Under the pieces are notes generated by a model. That model made no database searches. It was not told the DNA's origin and saw only the letters and a list, made by a program, of their open reading frames with translations. Positions 26,027 to 35,770 of a stretch of 64,000 nt of DNA are shown here, in pieces. Location: assembly GCF_014873145.1 (NCBI RefSeq), contig NZ_JADBEK010000001.1, positions 3,844,001 through 3,908,000 on the forward strand, given 5' to 3'. The first letter of the stretch is position 1, and every line of letters starts with the position of its first letter. Both the position numbers and the translations under genes were made by a program. This DNA comes from Nonomuraea angiospora (GTDB lineage Bacteria > Actinomycetota > Actinomycetes > Streptosporangiales > Streptosporangiaceae).

Positions 26027-27292
26027 TCAGGATTCGCGGAGGTCGCGCAGCGCGGCCACCAGCCGGTCGACGTCCGCCGCGGACGTGAACAGGGCGGGCG
26101 TGACGCGGACGGCGCCACCGCCCGACATGCCCGTCCGGGCGACGGTGAAGATCCGGTGCTCGCGCATCAGGCGGTCGGCGAGGGCGGTGTTGGCGGCCTC
26201 CGTGGTGAGCCCGCGCAGGCGGAAGGCGGTGATGGCGCCGTACGCGCCGGGCTCGTCCGGGGTGAGGATCTCCACGTTCGGGAGGTCGCGAAGCGGGCGC
26301 ACCCAGCGGTCGCGCAGGAACCGCAGCCGGGCCTGCTTGACCCGCGCCCCGAGGGCCTCGTGGAAGTCCAGGGCGGCCTCGACGGTGAGGAAGGGCGCGA
26401 CGTTCATGGTGCCGGAGTGGACGCGCGAGCGGAGGTCGGTGGCGGGGTAGGTCTCGTCGGCGTAGAGCGGGTCGATGTCGCCCAGGCGCTGCTCGCGGAC
26501 GTAGAGGAAGCCGGCGCCCAGCGGCGCGCCCATCCACTTGTGCAGCGAGAAGACGGCGAAGTCGGCGTCGAGGTCGGGGAGGGTGAAGTCGAGCTGCCCC
26601 CAGGAGTGCGCGGCGTCCACGATCACGTCGACGCCCCGGCCGCGGGCCATGGACACGATCCGGCGCACCGGCGTGACCAGGCCGGTGCGGTTGTTCATGT
26701 GGCTGAGCAGGAGCAGCTTCGCCTTCGGGTGCTCGCGCAGGGCGCGCTCGTAGGTGTCCAGCACCGCCTGGCGGGTCGCGGGCTCGGGCATGACGATCCG
26801 CGCGACCTCGGCGCCACGCCGGTCCTTCAGCCAGTTCATGGCGTACTGGCCGCTGTGATAGTCCAGGTCCGCGTACATCACCTGGTCCCCGGGGCGCAGG
26901 CGGCGGTAGCCGGAGATCAGGCTCTGCAGGGCCTCGGTGCCGCCCCGGGTGAGCGCGATCTCGTCCCGGGTGACGCCGAGCAGGCCCGCGAGGCGATCGC
27001 GGACCCTGTCGGCGGCGGCCTTGTACGTGGTGCGCAGCAGGTGCGAGTTCTGCTCGTTGAGCAGGTCCACGTTGCGGTGGTAGGCCTGCCGTACGGGCTC
27101 CGGCATGACGCCGTAGTAGCCGTTCTCCAGGTTGACGAAGTCCGGGCTCACCCGGAACCGGCGGGCGACGGCGGCCCAGAACTCCTCGTCCCGGGCCAGC
27201 CGCTCGGCGGTGACGCCGCGCGGGACGGCCGGCGGCCCGGCGACGGCCAGCGCACCGAGCCCGGCGACGACCCGGCGTCTCGACACGGTCAT
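26027..27292 (-). CDS. Tat-exported class V aminotransferase-fold PLP enzyme (isopenicillin-N-epimerase-like)
   Basis: The 421-residue enzyme begins with a twin-arginine signal (SRRRVVAGLGALAVAG), unusual for the cytosolic class V family but known in the isopenicillin N epimerase-like group. PLP-site residues are clear: Asp226 in DAAHSWG and the Schiff-base Lys252 in SLHKWMG, with TRGGTE near 115. Export as a folded holoenzyme is implied. The reaction (epimerase, desulfurase or lyase) cannot be told from sequence. It diverges from the small secreted protein gene. Confidence 0.9.
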   Translation of the reverse strand: MTVSRRRVVAGLGALAVAGPPAVPRGVTAERLARDEEFWAAVARRFRVSPDFVNLENGYYGVMPEPVRQAYHRNVDLLNEQNSHLLRTTYKAAADRVRDRLAGLLGVTRDEIALTRGGTEALQSLISGYRRLRPGDQVMYADLDYHSGQYAMNWLKDRRGAEVARIVMPEPATRQAVLDTYERALREHPKAKLLLLSHMNNRTGLVTPVRRIVSMARGRGVDVIVDAAHSWGQLDFTLPDLDADFAVFSLHKWMGAPLGAGFLYVREQRLGDIDPLYADETYPATDLRSRVHSGTMNVAPFLTVEAALDFHEALGARVKQARLRFLRDRWVRPLRDLPNVEILTPDEPGAYGAITAFRLRGLTTEAANTALADRLMREHRIFTVARTGMSGGGAVRVTPALFTSAADVDRLVAALRDLRES

Positions 27293-27495
27293 GGCAGACC
27301 TCCACCACCTGACGTCAATGGGAAACGCGAATCCCCAGTGTGGCGTCGGCCGCCGCGCAATGCGGGTTCATTTCCCCGTGTCGGCGGGAGGTGCGGCGGA
27401 TTGCCCCGCACTCTCCATAAAGCGCCCCACGGCTTTACCGGAATCTTTGAATTCTCCGGGCGCGACCGGCTGCCTCGCGGGCATTATCACCGGTG

Positions 27496-27894
27496 ATGCT
27501 CACGACCCTGACCACCCGTTGCCGCCGTCCGCCCGGCCGGCCGGCGGCGCATGCGGTGCTGGCGCTCGTGCTGCTCCTCGGCGTGGTGTTCGCCCATGGC
27601 GGCGCGTGCGCGGCCGTGGAGCTGTCCGAGCCGGTCGCCCACAGCGTCGACCTGAAGGACACGGCCGTCTACAGCGCGCGATGCCTGCACCGCGAGCTGC
27701 CGCCGCGCCACCAGCACGGCACCGAGCAGGACTGCTCGGCGACCAACCCGGCCGACACGCCGATCTTCGCGGCGATGTCCACGGCCTCCTCCGCCCCGTC
27801 GGCGCAGGCCGCCGCGGCGGCGACGACAGTCCCGGCGCGCGCGGCCCGGGCCGCCGCGCCGTATACCGAAAATCTCTGCGTGATGCGCATATAG
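27496..27894 (+). CDS. Small secreted or membrane-anchored Cys/His-containing protein
   Basis: The 132-residue protein has a signal-like helix (AHAVLALVLLLGVVFAHGGACA) and a mature part with CLHRELPPRHQHG, then Cys, and an Ala-rich tail ending in NLCVMRI. I do not recognise the family. The His/Cys composition hints at metal contact. It precedes the CysK-like and MFS genes by 93 bases, with a hairpin between, and likely belongs to their transcript. The GTG 1 codon earlier is an alternative start. Confidence 0.6.
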   Translation: MLTTLTTRCRRPPGRPAAHAVLALVLLLGVVFAHGGACAAVELSEPVAHSVDLKDTAVYSARCLHRELPPRHQHGTEQDCSATNPADTPIFAAMSTASSAPSAQAAAAATTVPARAARAAAPYTENLCVMRI

Positions 27895-27931
27895 GACCGC
27901 GACGTCCATCAGCCGTCCCATATCCGTCCGG

Positions 27932-27960
27932 ATTCGCGGCCATTTGACCATGCCGCGAAT
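27932..27960 (+). promoter_or_regulatory. Inverted repeat between the small secreted protein and the CysK-like gene
   Basis: ATTCGCGGC and GCCGCGAAT form a perfect 9-bp stem with an 11-base loop. It ends 27 bases before the CysK-like ATG. It may be an operator or an attenuator. Confidence 0.45.
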
Positions 27961-27987
27961 CGCGCCACTCACTTCGGGGATTCACCA

Positions 27988-29076
27988 ATGTCATCACCAG
28001 CTACTTTCGCGCGCCCGCAGAAGACGCCGCCCGCCGGTTTCTCGTCGCTTTCCCTCGCCGTCGGCAATACGCCGCTGGCATTCATCTCAGAGCCGTTCGT
28101 ACCGGGAGGAGGGTTCTGGGCCAAGCTGGAAGGGTTCAATCCGGGCGGCATCAAGGACCGCCCGGCCCTGCACATGGTGCGCCAGGCGCGGGCCCGCGGG
28201 GACCTCCGGCCGGGGGCGACGATCGTCGAGTCCACCAGCGGCACCCTGGGGCTAGGCCTGGCGCTGGCCGGGATCGTCTTCGGCCATCCGGTCGTGCTGG
28301 TGACCGACGCCGGCATGGAACCGCTCATGTGCCGGCTGCTCTCCTCCTACGGCGTACGCCTCGAGATCGTCCGCGAGCCGCACCCGGCCGGCGGCTGGCA
28401 GGAGGCCCGCCGGGAGCGGGTGCGGCGCCTGCTGGCCGACATTCCCGGCTCGTACTGCCCTGACCAGTACAACAACCCGGACAACGCCGACGCCTACGCG
28501 GGGCTCGCCCACGAGTTGCTGAGCCGGTTGCCGCACATCGACACGCTGGTGTGCTCCGTCGGCACCGGCGGGCACAGTGCCGGCATCCACGGCGTGCTGC
28601 GCCGCCACTTCCCCCGGCTGAAGCTCGTCGGCGTCGACACCGTCGGCTCGACCATCTTCGGCCAGCCCGCCCGGCCCCGCCTGATGCGCGGGCTCGGCTC
28701 CAGCATCCATCCCCGCAACGTCGCCTACGACGCCTTCAGCGAGGTGCACTGGGTCAGCCCGGCCGAAGCGGTCTGGGCCTGCCGCGCCCTGGCCGCCCGC
28801 CACTACGTCTCGGGCGGCTGGAGCACGGGCGCGGTCACCCTGGTGGCCCGCTGGCTGGCCCGCACCGCCCCTGACCAGACCGTGGTGGCGATCTTCCCCG
28901 ACGGGCCGTGGCGCTACTGGAACAGCATCTTCGACGACGACTACTGCCACGCCAACGGCCTGCTCGGCACGGTCCCGGCCGACGAGCCCGACCTCCTGCG
29001 CGAGCCGGCCGAGCGGGAGGTGCACCGCTGGACGCGCTGCGCCACCGTGACGGACCCGCTGGCGGGCCGGCGATGA
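27988..29076 (+). CDS. PLP-dependent cysteine synthase-like enzyme
   Basis: The 362-residue protein belongs to the CysK/CBS fold II family. The PLP lysine is Lys56 ([10 protein letters not shown]). The substrate loop STSGTLG lies at 82-88 and the phosphate-binding GTGGHSAG at 192-199. It lacks the usual CysK ending and neighbours, and is translationally coupled to an MFS gene (ATGA overlap). That suggests a biosynthetic beta-replacement enzyme, as in SbnA-type diaminopropionate pathways, with the product exported by the partner. This role is inference. Confidence 0.88.
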   Translation: MSSPATFARPQKTPPAGFSSLSLAVGNTPLAFISEPFVPGGGFWAKLEGFNPGGIKDRPALHMVRQARARGDLRPGATIVESTSGTLGLGLALAGIVFGHPVVLVTDAGMEPLMCRLLSSYGVRLEIVREPHPAGGWQEARRERVRRLLADIPGSYCPDQYNNPDNADAYAGLAHELLSRLPHIDTLVCSVGTGGHSAGIHGVLRRHFPRLKLVGVDTVGSTIFGQPARPRLMRGLGSSIHPRNVAYDAFSEVHWVSPAEAVWACRALAARHYVSGGWSTGAVTLVARWLARTAPDQTVVAIFPDGPWRYWNSIFDDDYCHANGLLGTVPADEPDLLREPAEREVHRWTRCATVTDPLAGRR

Positions 29077-30347
29077 GGGACACGCTGCGGCAGTTCCGCT
29101 CCTTCGACCGGCCGATCCAGCTCCTGCAGATCAACCAGGCGGGCATCAACCTCGGCTTCTACATGCTCATGCCCTACCTCGCCCAGCACCTCTCGACCGG
29201 CGCCGGCCTGGCCGCCTGGACGATCGGGCTGGTCCTGGGCCTGCGGAACCTGAGCCAGCAGGGCATGTTCCTGATCGGCGGGACCCTGGCCGACCGGCTC
29301 GGCCACAAGCCGATGATCATGCTCGGGTGCGCGCTGCGGACCGTCGGATTCGCCCTGTTCGGGCTGACCACCTCGCTGCCCCTGCTGGTCCTGGCCGCCG
29401 CCGTGACGGGCTTCGCGGGCGCGCTGTTCAACCCGGCCGCGCGGGCGTATCTGGCCTGCGCGGCCGGGGAGCGCAAGGTCGCCGCCTTCGCCGTGTTCAA
29501 CGTCTTCTACCAGGGCGGCATCCTGCTGGGCCCGCTGGCCGGCCTCGCCCTGCTGCATACGGGGTTCACCGCCGTGTGCCTGGCCGCCGCGGCGATCTTC
29601 GCGGTGCTGACCGTCCTGCAGGGACTGTGCCTCCCGGCCCGGCGTCCTCCCGTGCGGGAGGAGCGGCAGCCGGTGCTGCGGGAGTGGCGGCGGGCGTTCG
29701 GGGACCGGGCGTTCGTGTCCTTCGCCGCGGCGATGATCGCCTCGTACGCGCTGTCGTACCAGATGTATCTGGCCCTGCCGCTCGAGGTGCAGCGCCTCGG
29801 CGGCGGCGAGGCCGGGGTGATGGCCCTGTACGCCCTCTCGGCGCTGCTCGGCATCGCCGGCCAGGTCCGCCTGACCGCCTGGAGCTCGGCCCGATGGACC
29901 CGAGGCCAGGCGATCAGCCGCGGCCTGGCGCTCATGGGGGTCGCCTTCCTGCCGCCCGCGGCGCTCGCCCAGCTCGCGCTGGCGCCGGGGTGGGCGATGG
30001 TGCCCGTCGTGTCATGCGTGCTCCTGCTCACGCTGGGCACGCTGGTCGCCTTCCCGTTCGAGATGGCCACCATCGCCGACATGGCGGGAGATCGTCTGAT
30101 CGGCACCTATTACGGCCTGTACAACCTGCTGTCCGGGCTGGGGATCCTGGCCGGCAACCTCGTGGCCGGCGCCCTGGTGGACACGGCCCGCTCCACCGGG
30201 TGGGCCGGCCTGCCTTGGCTGCTCCTGGCCGTCGCGGGGCTGGCCTCCGCCGCGGCGGTCGGGCGGCTGGACCGGCGCGGCCGGCTCTCCCCCACCGGCC
30301 GGACCGCCGCGCTCGGCGACCGGCCGCAGGCGGCATCGGGGCGGTAA
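29073..30347 (+). CDS. MFS transporter coupled to the CysK-like enzyme
   Basis: The 424-residue protein has 12 hydrophobic helices and the MFS loop 2-3 motif ([17 protein letters not shown]). The family resembles MdtH-like drug/metabolite exporters. Its start overlaps the CysK-like stop, so the two are made together. Export of that enzyme's product, or protection from it, is the obvious guess. Confidence 0.9.
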   Translation: MRDTLRQFRSFDRPIQLLQINQAGINLGFYMLMPYLAQHLSTGAGLAAWTIGLVLGLRNLSQQGMFLIGGTLADRLGHKPMIMLGCALRTVGFALFGLTTSLPLLVLAAAVTGFAGALFNPAARAYLACAAGERKVAAFAVFNVFYQGGILLGPLAGLALLHTGFTAVCLAAAAIFAVLTVLQGLCLPARRPPVREERQPVLREWRRAFGDRAFVSFAAAMIASYALSYQMYLALPLEVQRLGGGEAGVMALYALSALLGIAGQVRLTAWSSARWTRGQAISRGLALMGVAFLPPAALAQLALAPGWAMVPVVSCVLLLTLGTLVAFPFEMATIADMAGDRLIGTYYGLYNLLSGLGILAGNLVAGALVDTARSTGWAGLPWLLLAVAGLASAAAVGRLDRRGRLSPTGRTAALGDRPQAASGR

Positions 30348-30359
30348 CCTGCCAGGGCA

Positions 30360-30500
30360 CACCTCTACAAGGCCGCCGCCGGCAAGGACGCGTTCGTCGC
30401 CGAGGCCATGCGGGCCGCGCTGGACGAGGCGGGCGACGTCTCCGCGGCCGTGCAGCGCTTCGTCGGCACGGTGACGCCGGCCGGGCGCACGGCACGCTGC
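30360..30500 (+). pseudogene. Short TetR-like remnant
   Basis: A start-less frame reads HLYKAAAGKDAFVAEAMRAA LDEAGDVSAAVQRFVGTV, resembling the segment after the HTH of TetR regulators (xLYYHFGSKEALxxxA). The HTH and most of the ligand domain are missing. Only a decayed fragment remains between the MFS and PHP genes. Confidence 0.35.
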
Positions 30501-30621
30501 CGCCGGCCCGCGCTCTCGTCCGGATGGCGGCCTGCGCGCCGGGCCCGGGCCCCGCCTCGTTCGCCCTGGCCGCCGGCGGGGTGACCGGGCGCCGCGCCGC
30601 GCCCGGTCGGGCGGCTGGCCG

Positions 30622-32127
30622 TCAGCGCTCGATGAACACCGGGTTGGAGTAGAACCACAGGTCGGCCCACGGGTCGGAGCCGTGCGGGTCGGGCTGGGGC
30701 TCGAGCTCGTCGGTGTTGGTGCCGCGGACGCGTACGTACATGGGACCGTCGATGTCGCGCAACGTGTGCCGGACGACGATCTCGTCACCGTCGCGCCGCC
30801 ACTGGCCGGCGCCGTAGCGGGCCTCGACCTTGGTGGTGGGGTTGGTGTCGGAGGAGCGGTCCTTGGCCGGGCCGGTGACCCGGCCGGTGACGATGTCGAC
30901 CCGCTTCACCTGCGGGCGCTCGCCCTTGGCGTTGGCCGTACGGGGCACGCGGAAGCGGACCTCGACCTCGGCGTCACGGTCGCGGCCGCGCAGCGTGAGG
31001 GTCTCGCCGACGCTGACGGTGTTGCCCTCGGCCTGGCCCTGCGCCTGACCGGCGCGGGAGACCGTGAGGTCGAGCTGGTCGATCAGGTCGCCGATGACGA
31101 CGAAGATCCGGCCGCTGCGCAGCCCGTCGAGGATGTCGGCGTAGTCCCAGCCGGCGTGCACGTACGTCTTGGAGTACTCGCCCGGCCAGAAGTCGCTGCC
31201 GCCCTCGCTGTAGTGCCGGTGGGAGTCGGACGTGGAGGTGATCCACCAGCGGCGTCCCTCGCCCAGCAGCGAGTCCCACAGGCCGCCGAGCCGGGCGGTC
31301 ATCTGGTCGAAGCCACCCATCGTGGGGTAGTTGCCGTAGCCGCCGCGCTCGCCGTCCGGGTCGATGCTGCCGTCCTTCCTGAGCGAGCCGGCCTGGTGGC
31401 CGGGGGCGCCCTCGAAGCCGTGCGCGATCTCCGGCGCGGTGTCGTTCCAGTTGCGGAACTCCGCGGGGGTGTCCTGGCCGTAGACGCCCAGCCCGGTGGC
31501 GGAGCGGGCGGGGTGGTTGGCGAACAGCAGCGGCTTGTGCGGGAGCTGCCGCATCACGCGCAGCGCCTCCAGCATCTTCTGCTCGGTGTCGAACGACGGG
31601 TCCGCGGGGAACGGGTCCCGCTTGGAGAAGCGGCTCTCCAGCTGGAAAAGGATGTCGCGCTCGGTGGACACCTTCGGGATGATCAGGCTGGAGTGGTCGG
31701 CCGCGGGCGTGTCCAGCTCCATGCCGTAGAACTGCAGCACCCGCGGCACGGACCGGCGCGCCTCCAGCAGGCTCGGGTACCTCTGCTCGGCGTCCAGCTT
31801 GGAGTGCAGCGGGCCCCCGTGGTCGGTCGACACGATCCAGGCGAGGCCGAACTGCTGCGCGTGCGTGGCGTTGACCGACAACGGGTAGATCGCGTCCCCG
31901 CCGATGATCGGCTTGGGCGGGGTGGTGGAGTTGTCGTACCCCACGCTGAACTCGCTGTGCACATGGTGGTCGCCGGGCAGCCAGCGCCGGCGGCCCGCGC
32001 CGGGCCGCCGGTCGTCGGCCCAGGCCGGACCGGTCAGGCCGCCGACGGCGACCGCGCCGACCAGTCCACCGGTGACGGCGAGCAGCCGCCGTCGTGTCAC
32101 GAGCTCGTTCTCTGGAGAAGCGGACAT
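30622..32127 (-). CDS. Tat-secreted PHP-like metallohydrolase
   Basis: The 501-residue protein has a Tat signal (TRRRLLAVTGG...PAWA, cut near residue 37). A PHP-type metal site follows: DHHVHSEFS at 53-61, STDHGG near 115, a conserved ELDTP, FANHPAR and the late TSDSHRH. It probably cleaves a phosphoester or related bond outside the cell; the C-terminal quarter is beta-rich. It diverges from the M28 peptidase. Confidence 0.85.
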   Translation of the reverse strand: MSASPENELVTRRRLLAVTGGLVGAVAVGGLTGPAWADDRRPGAGRRRWLPGDHHVHSEFSVGYDNSTTPPKPIIGGDAIYPLSVNATHAQQFGLAWIVSTDHGGPLHSKLDAEQRYPSLLEARRSVPRVLQFYGMELDTPAADHSSLIIPKVSTERDILFQLESRFSKRDPFPADPSFDTEQKMLEALRVMRQLPHKPLLFANHPARSATGLGVYGQDTPAEFRNWNDTAPEIAHGFEGAPGHQAGSLRKDGSIDPDGERGGYGNYPTMGGFDQMTARLGGLWDSLLGEGRRWWITSTSDSHRHYSEGGSDFWPGEYSKTYVHAGWDYADILDGLRSGRIFVVIGDLIDQLDLTVSRAGQAQGQAEGNTVSVGETLTLRGRDRDAEVEVRFRVPRTANAKGERPQVKRVDIVTGRVTGPAKDRSSDTNPTTKVEARYGAGQWRRDGDEIVVRHTLRDIDGPMYVRVRGTNTDELEPQPDPHGSDPWADLWFYSNPVFIER

Positions 32128-32176
32128 CGAGGATAGTTCCTCTCAAAAGGGCGCTATAGGTCCGCACGAGTCCATC

Positions 32177-32190
32177 CGTCACACGTGACG
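32177..32190. promoter_or_regulatory. Palindrome in the PHP-M28 divergent region
   Basis: CGTCACACGTGACG has perfect 6-bp arms about AC. It lies 50 bases from the PHP gene start and about 155 bases from the M28 gene. It is a candidate operator for one or both genes. Confidence 0.45.
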
Positions 32191-32345
32191 CGCCATCAAC
32201 GGGTCCCCGGCCTCGAGAAGAACAGTCGGAGACCGGCGGCTGCCCGATTCAGGTCTTCCCGAAGGCGGGCATTGCGGTCTACGTTCTCCTAATGCCGCCG
32301 ATTCGGGCACAATGCACCGATTCCTGCGAGTCAGAAGGAGCTCAT

Positions 32346-33914
32346 ATGCGCATCACCTCGCGCCGAGGTGCGTACCGCGTCCTCACCGTGGCAGCGGCGC
32401 TCGCCTTACCCCTCGCGCTCGTCCCCGCCGCGGCGCAGGCAGACCCGGCGCCGAACGTGACGCAGAAGAAGCTGATCGACTCCATCACCGCGCCCGCCGT
32501 CAAGAAGCACCTGCAAGCCCTGCAGACCATCGCCGACGCCAACGGCGGCAACCGGGCGGCCGGCACGAGCGGGCACGCGGCCTCGCGCGACTACGTCGTG
32601 GGCAAGCTCAAGAAGGCCGGCTACACCGTGACCGTGCAGCCGTTCGACTTCGCCTACTTCGAGGAGAAGTCGACCGCCCTGATGGAGCGGACCTCCCCCA
32701 ACCCGCGGGTCTTCACCCCGACCCCGCCCGACGGCTCCACGACCGGCGAGTTCGCCACCATGACCTACTCCGGCTCGGGCGAGGTGACCGGGACCCTGCA
32801 GAACGTCGACCTGGTCCTGCCGCCCGGCCCGACGCCCAGCAGCTCGAACTCCGGCTGCGAGGCCGCCGACTTCGCCGGCTTCACCGCCGGCAACATCGCC
32901 CTGCTCCAGCGCGGCACCTGCGACTTCGTCGTCAAGGCGCGCAACGCCCAGGCCGCCGGAGCCGCCGCCGCGATCATCTTCAACGAGGGCCAGCCCGGCC
33001 GCACCGACACCCTGCTCGGCAACCTCGGCGAACCCGTGTCGATCCCCGTCCTGGGCACCAGCTTCGCCGTCGGCCAGGAACTGGCCTCGGCCACCAGCGT
33101 GGTGCACCTCAAGACCGACACCGTCAGCGAGATCCGCACCACCCACAACGTGATCGCCGACTCCAAGTGGGGCGACCCGAACAAGGTCGTCATGTCCGGC
33201 GCCCACCTCGACTCCGTGCCGGCCGGGCCCGGCATCAACGACGACGGCTCCGGCAGCGCCGCGACGCTCGCGGTGGCCGAGGCGCTCGGCAAGGTCCCCA
33301 CCCGCAACAAGCTCCGCTTCGCCTGGTGGAGCGCCGAAGAGCTGGGCCTGCTCGGCTCCATCCACTACGTGGAAACCCTGCCGGCCGCCGACCTGGCCAA
33401 GATCAAGCTGTACCTCAACTACGACATGATCGGCTCCCCCAACTACGCGTTCAAGATCTACGACGGTGACGACAGCGACGCCGAGGGCGCGCCCGCCGGC
33501 CCGCCCGGATCCGACGAGATCGAGAAGCTCTTCGAAAAGTACTTCGACACGCTGCGCCAGGGCCACAACGGGACCGACTTCGACGGCCGCTCCGACTACG
33601 GACCGTTCATCGAGACCGGCATCCCGGCGGGCGGGCTGTTCACCGGCGCCGAGGGCATCAAGACCGCCGAAGAGGCCGCGCTGTTCGGCGGCACCGCCGG
33701 CGAGCCGTACGACCCCTGCTACCACCAGGCCTGCGACACCATCGTCAACATCAGCGACAAGGCGCTCGCGCTGAACACCGGCGCCATCGCCACGGCGACC
33801 GTCGTCTACGGCTTCACCTCCGACCTGCCCGGCCCCGACACCCGCGCGGCGGCCACCACCAAGCGCGCCGCCACCAGCACCGGCGCCGACCTCCAGGGCC
33901 GGTCGAAGGGCTGA
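32346..33914 (+). CDS. Secreted M28-family aminopeptidase with PA domain
   Basis: The 522-residue protein has a Sec signal (ending AAAQA near 36), then the N-terminal peptidase part split by a PA insert (about 135-260, with IALLQRGTCDFVVKARNAQAAGAAAAIIFN). Zinc ligands are the family set: His in SGAHLDSV, Asp in GINDDGSGS, Glu in SAEELG, Asp in YDMIG and His in CYHQACD. It resembles the Streptomyces griseus aminopeptidase group. A perfect GAAGGAG precedes the ATG. It releases N-terminal residues from extracellular peptides. Confidence 0.95.
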   Translation: MRITSRRGAYRVLTVAAALALPLALVPAAAQADPAPNVTQKKLIDSITAPAVKKHLQALQTIADANGGNRAAGTSGHAASRDYVVGKLKKAGYTVTVQPFDFAYFEEKSTALMERTSPNPRVFTPTPPDGSTTGEFATMTYSGSGEVTGTLQNVDLVLPPGPTPSSSNSGCEAADFAGFTAGNIALLQRGTCDFVVKARNAQAAGAAAAIIFNEGQPGRTDTLLGNLGEPVSIPVLGTSFAVGQELASATSVVHLKTDTVSEIRTTHNVIADSKWGDPNKVVMSGAHLDSVPAGPGINDDGSGSAATLAVAEALGKVPTRNKLRFAWWSAEELGLLGSIHYVETLPAADLAKIKLYLNYDMIGSPNYAFKIYDGDDSDAEGAPAGPPGSDEIEKLFEKYFDTLRQGHNGTDFDGRSDYGPFIETGIPAGGLFTGAEGIKTAEEAALFGGTAGEPYDPCYHQACDTIVNISDKALALNTGAIATATVVYGFTSDLPGPDTRAAATTKRAATSTGADLQGRSKG

Positions 33915-33931
33915 GCGAACGGGCTCACCGT

Positions 33932-33959
33932 CCCCAGGCCGAGCGAGGCCGTCCTGGGG
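33932..33959 (+). terminator. Hairpin after the M28 peptidase gene
   Basis: CCCCAGG and CCTGGGG pair around a 14-base loop 17 bases after the stop. A second dyad (GGTGACG/CGTCACC, 33988-34018) follows, serving the converging LacI gene. Confidence 0.55.
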
Positions 33960-34011
33960 GCGGCGCCTCACTCCAGCGAGGCGAACGGTGACGCCGCCGC
34001 GGAGGACGCCG

Positions 34012-35040
34012 TCACCGGGGCTTCGGAGGAGCGGTGCTGCCGCGGACGATGAGCTCCGTGGCGAATTCGACGCGGTGCTGCGGCAGCGGCGTGCCCTGGG
34101 CGAGTGCCACCACCATCCTGGCGGCCGCCATGGCCATCTCGGCGAGCGGTTGGCGGATCGTGGTCAGCGGCGGGACGGCCCAGCGGATCGAGGGCAGGTC
34201 GTCGAAGCCCACGACGCTGAGGTCGTCCGGGATGCGCAGCCCCAGCTCGTGGGCCGCGCGGTAGACGCCCAGGGCCTCGCCGTCGTTGCAGGTGAAGATG
34301 GCGGTGGGCGGGTCGGGCAGGCGCAGCAGCCGATGGGTGCAGGCCAGGCCGTCCTCGATCTGGAAGTCGCCCCGGCAGATCAGCTCCGGGTCCACGGGCA
34401 CGCGCTCGGCGTCCAGCGCGGCGCGGTAGCCGTCGAGCCGGGCCCGGCTGGACAGGGCGTGGTCGGGGCCGGTGATGACGGCGATCCGGCGGTGCCCGAG
34501 CTCCAGTAAGTGCCGGGTGGCCGCGAGCCCGCCGGTCCAGTTGCCCGCGCCGACGGACGGCACCCGGTGACCGGGGTCGCCGGTCGGATCGAGCAGGACG
34601 AGGGGGATCTCGCGGCGGGCCAGCCGCTCCCGCTGGAGGTCGGTCAGGCCGGAGAAGACCGCGATGACGCCGGTCGGGCGGTGGCTGAGCACGCCCTCGA
34701 GCCAGCCGCTCTCGGGGACGTGGCTGCCCTGCAGCTCGGAGACCGACACGGACAGCTGGTGCTCGCGCGCCACCTGCCCGACTCCCCTGATGATCTCCGT
34801 CGGGTATTCGCCCGCGAGTTCGTGGAAGACCAGCTCCACCGCGGCGGCCGGGTCGACCCGTCGCCGCTGTCTGCGGTAGCCGTGCTCGCGGATGAGGCCC
34901 TCCACCAGCGCGCGCGTCTCGGGCGCCACCGCCGGGCGGCCGTTGACCACCTTAGAGACCGTCGCCGCGGACACCCCGGCGAGCTGGGCCAGCTCCGCCA
35001 ACGTCAGCGGCTGTGCGCCGGACTCCCCGGTGGCGGTCAT
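34012..35040 (-). CDS. LacI-family transcriptional regulator (orphan)
   Basis: The 342-residue protein has the LacI HTH (TLAELAQLAGVSAATVSKVVNGRPAVAPETRALV) and a periplasmic-binding-protein-like sugar domain ending in VGFDDLPSIRWAVPPLTTIRQP. No sugar gene is next to it, so its target cannot be inferred from context. The ATG lies 120 bases from the divergent DUF4232 gene. Confidence 0.9.
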   Translation of the reverse strand: MTATGESGAQPLTLAELAQLAGVSAATVSKVVNGRPAVAPETRALVEGLIREHGYRRQRRRVDPAAAVELVFHELAGEYPTEIIRGVGQVAREHQLSVSVSELQGSHVPESGWLEGVLSHRPTGVIAVFSGLTDLQRERLARREIPLVLLDPTGDPGHRVPSVGAGNWTGGLAATRHLLELGHRRIAVITGPDHALSSRARLDGYRAALDAERVPVDPELICRGDFQIEDGLACTHRLLRLPDPPTAIFTCNDGEALGVYRAAHELGLRIPDDLSVVGFDDLPSIRWAVPPLTTIRQPLAEMAMAAARMVVALAQGTPLPQHRVEFATELIVRGSTAPPKPR

Positions 35041-35160
35041 GGCCGTAGTTTAGGGTATCGGCGCGGCCGAGCCGGTGGTGCGGTGCGGCAGGTCCAGCCG
35101 CCGAAGCTCGCCCGCGACGGCGCTGCCAACAAAACCCGCGTGAGGCTCATCCAACAGAGC

Positions 35161-35730
35161 ATGAAGCGATTCAAACGGGCCGGATCGGCGATGGCGGCGG
35201 GCGCACTGCTGACCCTGGCCGTGTGCGGCCTCCCGGCGTCCGGTGAGGCCACCGCGGTCAGCGCCCAGGGCACGAACCTCGGCCTCACGGCGGTCTCCGC
35301 CCGCGGAGAGGGGTCGGCGCCCAAGCGCTGCCGTACCGACGCCCTCTCGGCGCGGCTCGGGCGGCAGGATCCGGGGGCGGGGAACGTGTACGCGCCGCTG
35401 GTGCTGACCAACACCTCCGCGCAGACCTGCTGGGTGTACGGCTTCGTCGGGCTGATCATGTTCGACGGCAACGGCGACGCCCTGCGTACGCGGGTGCGCA
35501 GGGAGGACATCCGGCCCCAACGGGTGGTGCTGAAGCCGCGCGCCTCCGCCCACGCCCTGCTGCACTGGGTGACGGTGGAGACCGGAGCCGAGAAGCGATG
35601 CCCGGCGTCGGCCCGCCTGATGATCATCGCTCCGGACGAGGTGGCCCACCTGGAGATCCCGTTCACGGCGAGGCCGTGCGACGACGGGCGGATCGACGTG
35701 CGGCCGCTCGCTCCCGGCGTGCGCCCCTGA
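35161..35730 (+). CDS. Secreted DUF4232 protein
   Basis: The 189-residue protein has a signal peptide (about 1-30, AVCG may be a lipobox-like site) and one DUF4232 domain. It starts CRTDALSARLG and continues YAPLVLTNTSAQTCWVYGFVGLIMFDGNG, with the usual paired cysteines and C-terminal RPC. DUF4232 is a beta-rich extracellular domain common in actinomycetes, of unknown role. No clear ribosome site is seen. Confidence 0.88.
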   Translation: MKRFKRAGSAMAAGALLTLAVCGLPASGEATAVSAQGTNLGLTAVSARGEGSAPKRCRTDALSARLGRQDPGAGNVYAPLVLTNTSAQTCWVYGFVGLIMFDGNGDALRTRVRREDIRPQRVVLKPRASAHALLHWVTVETGAEKRCPASARLMIIAPDEVAHLEIPFTARPCDDGRIDVRPLAPGVRP

Positions 35731-35770
35731 CACCCCGTTCGCGCCCTCGCCACGGGGGCAGAGACCCAGG

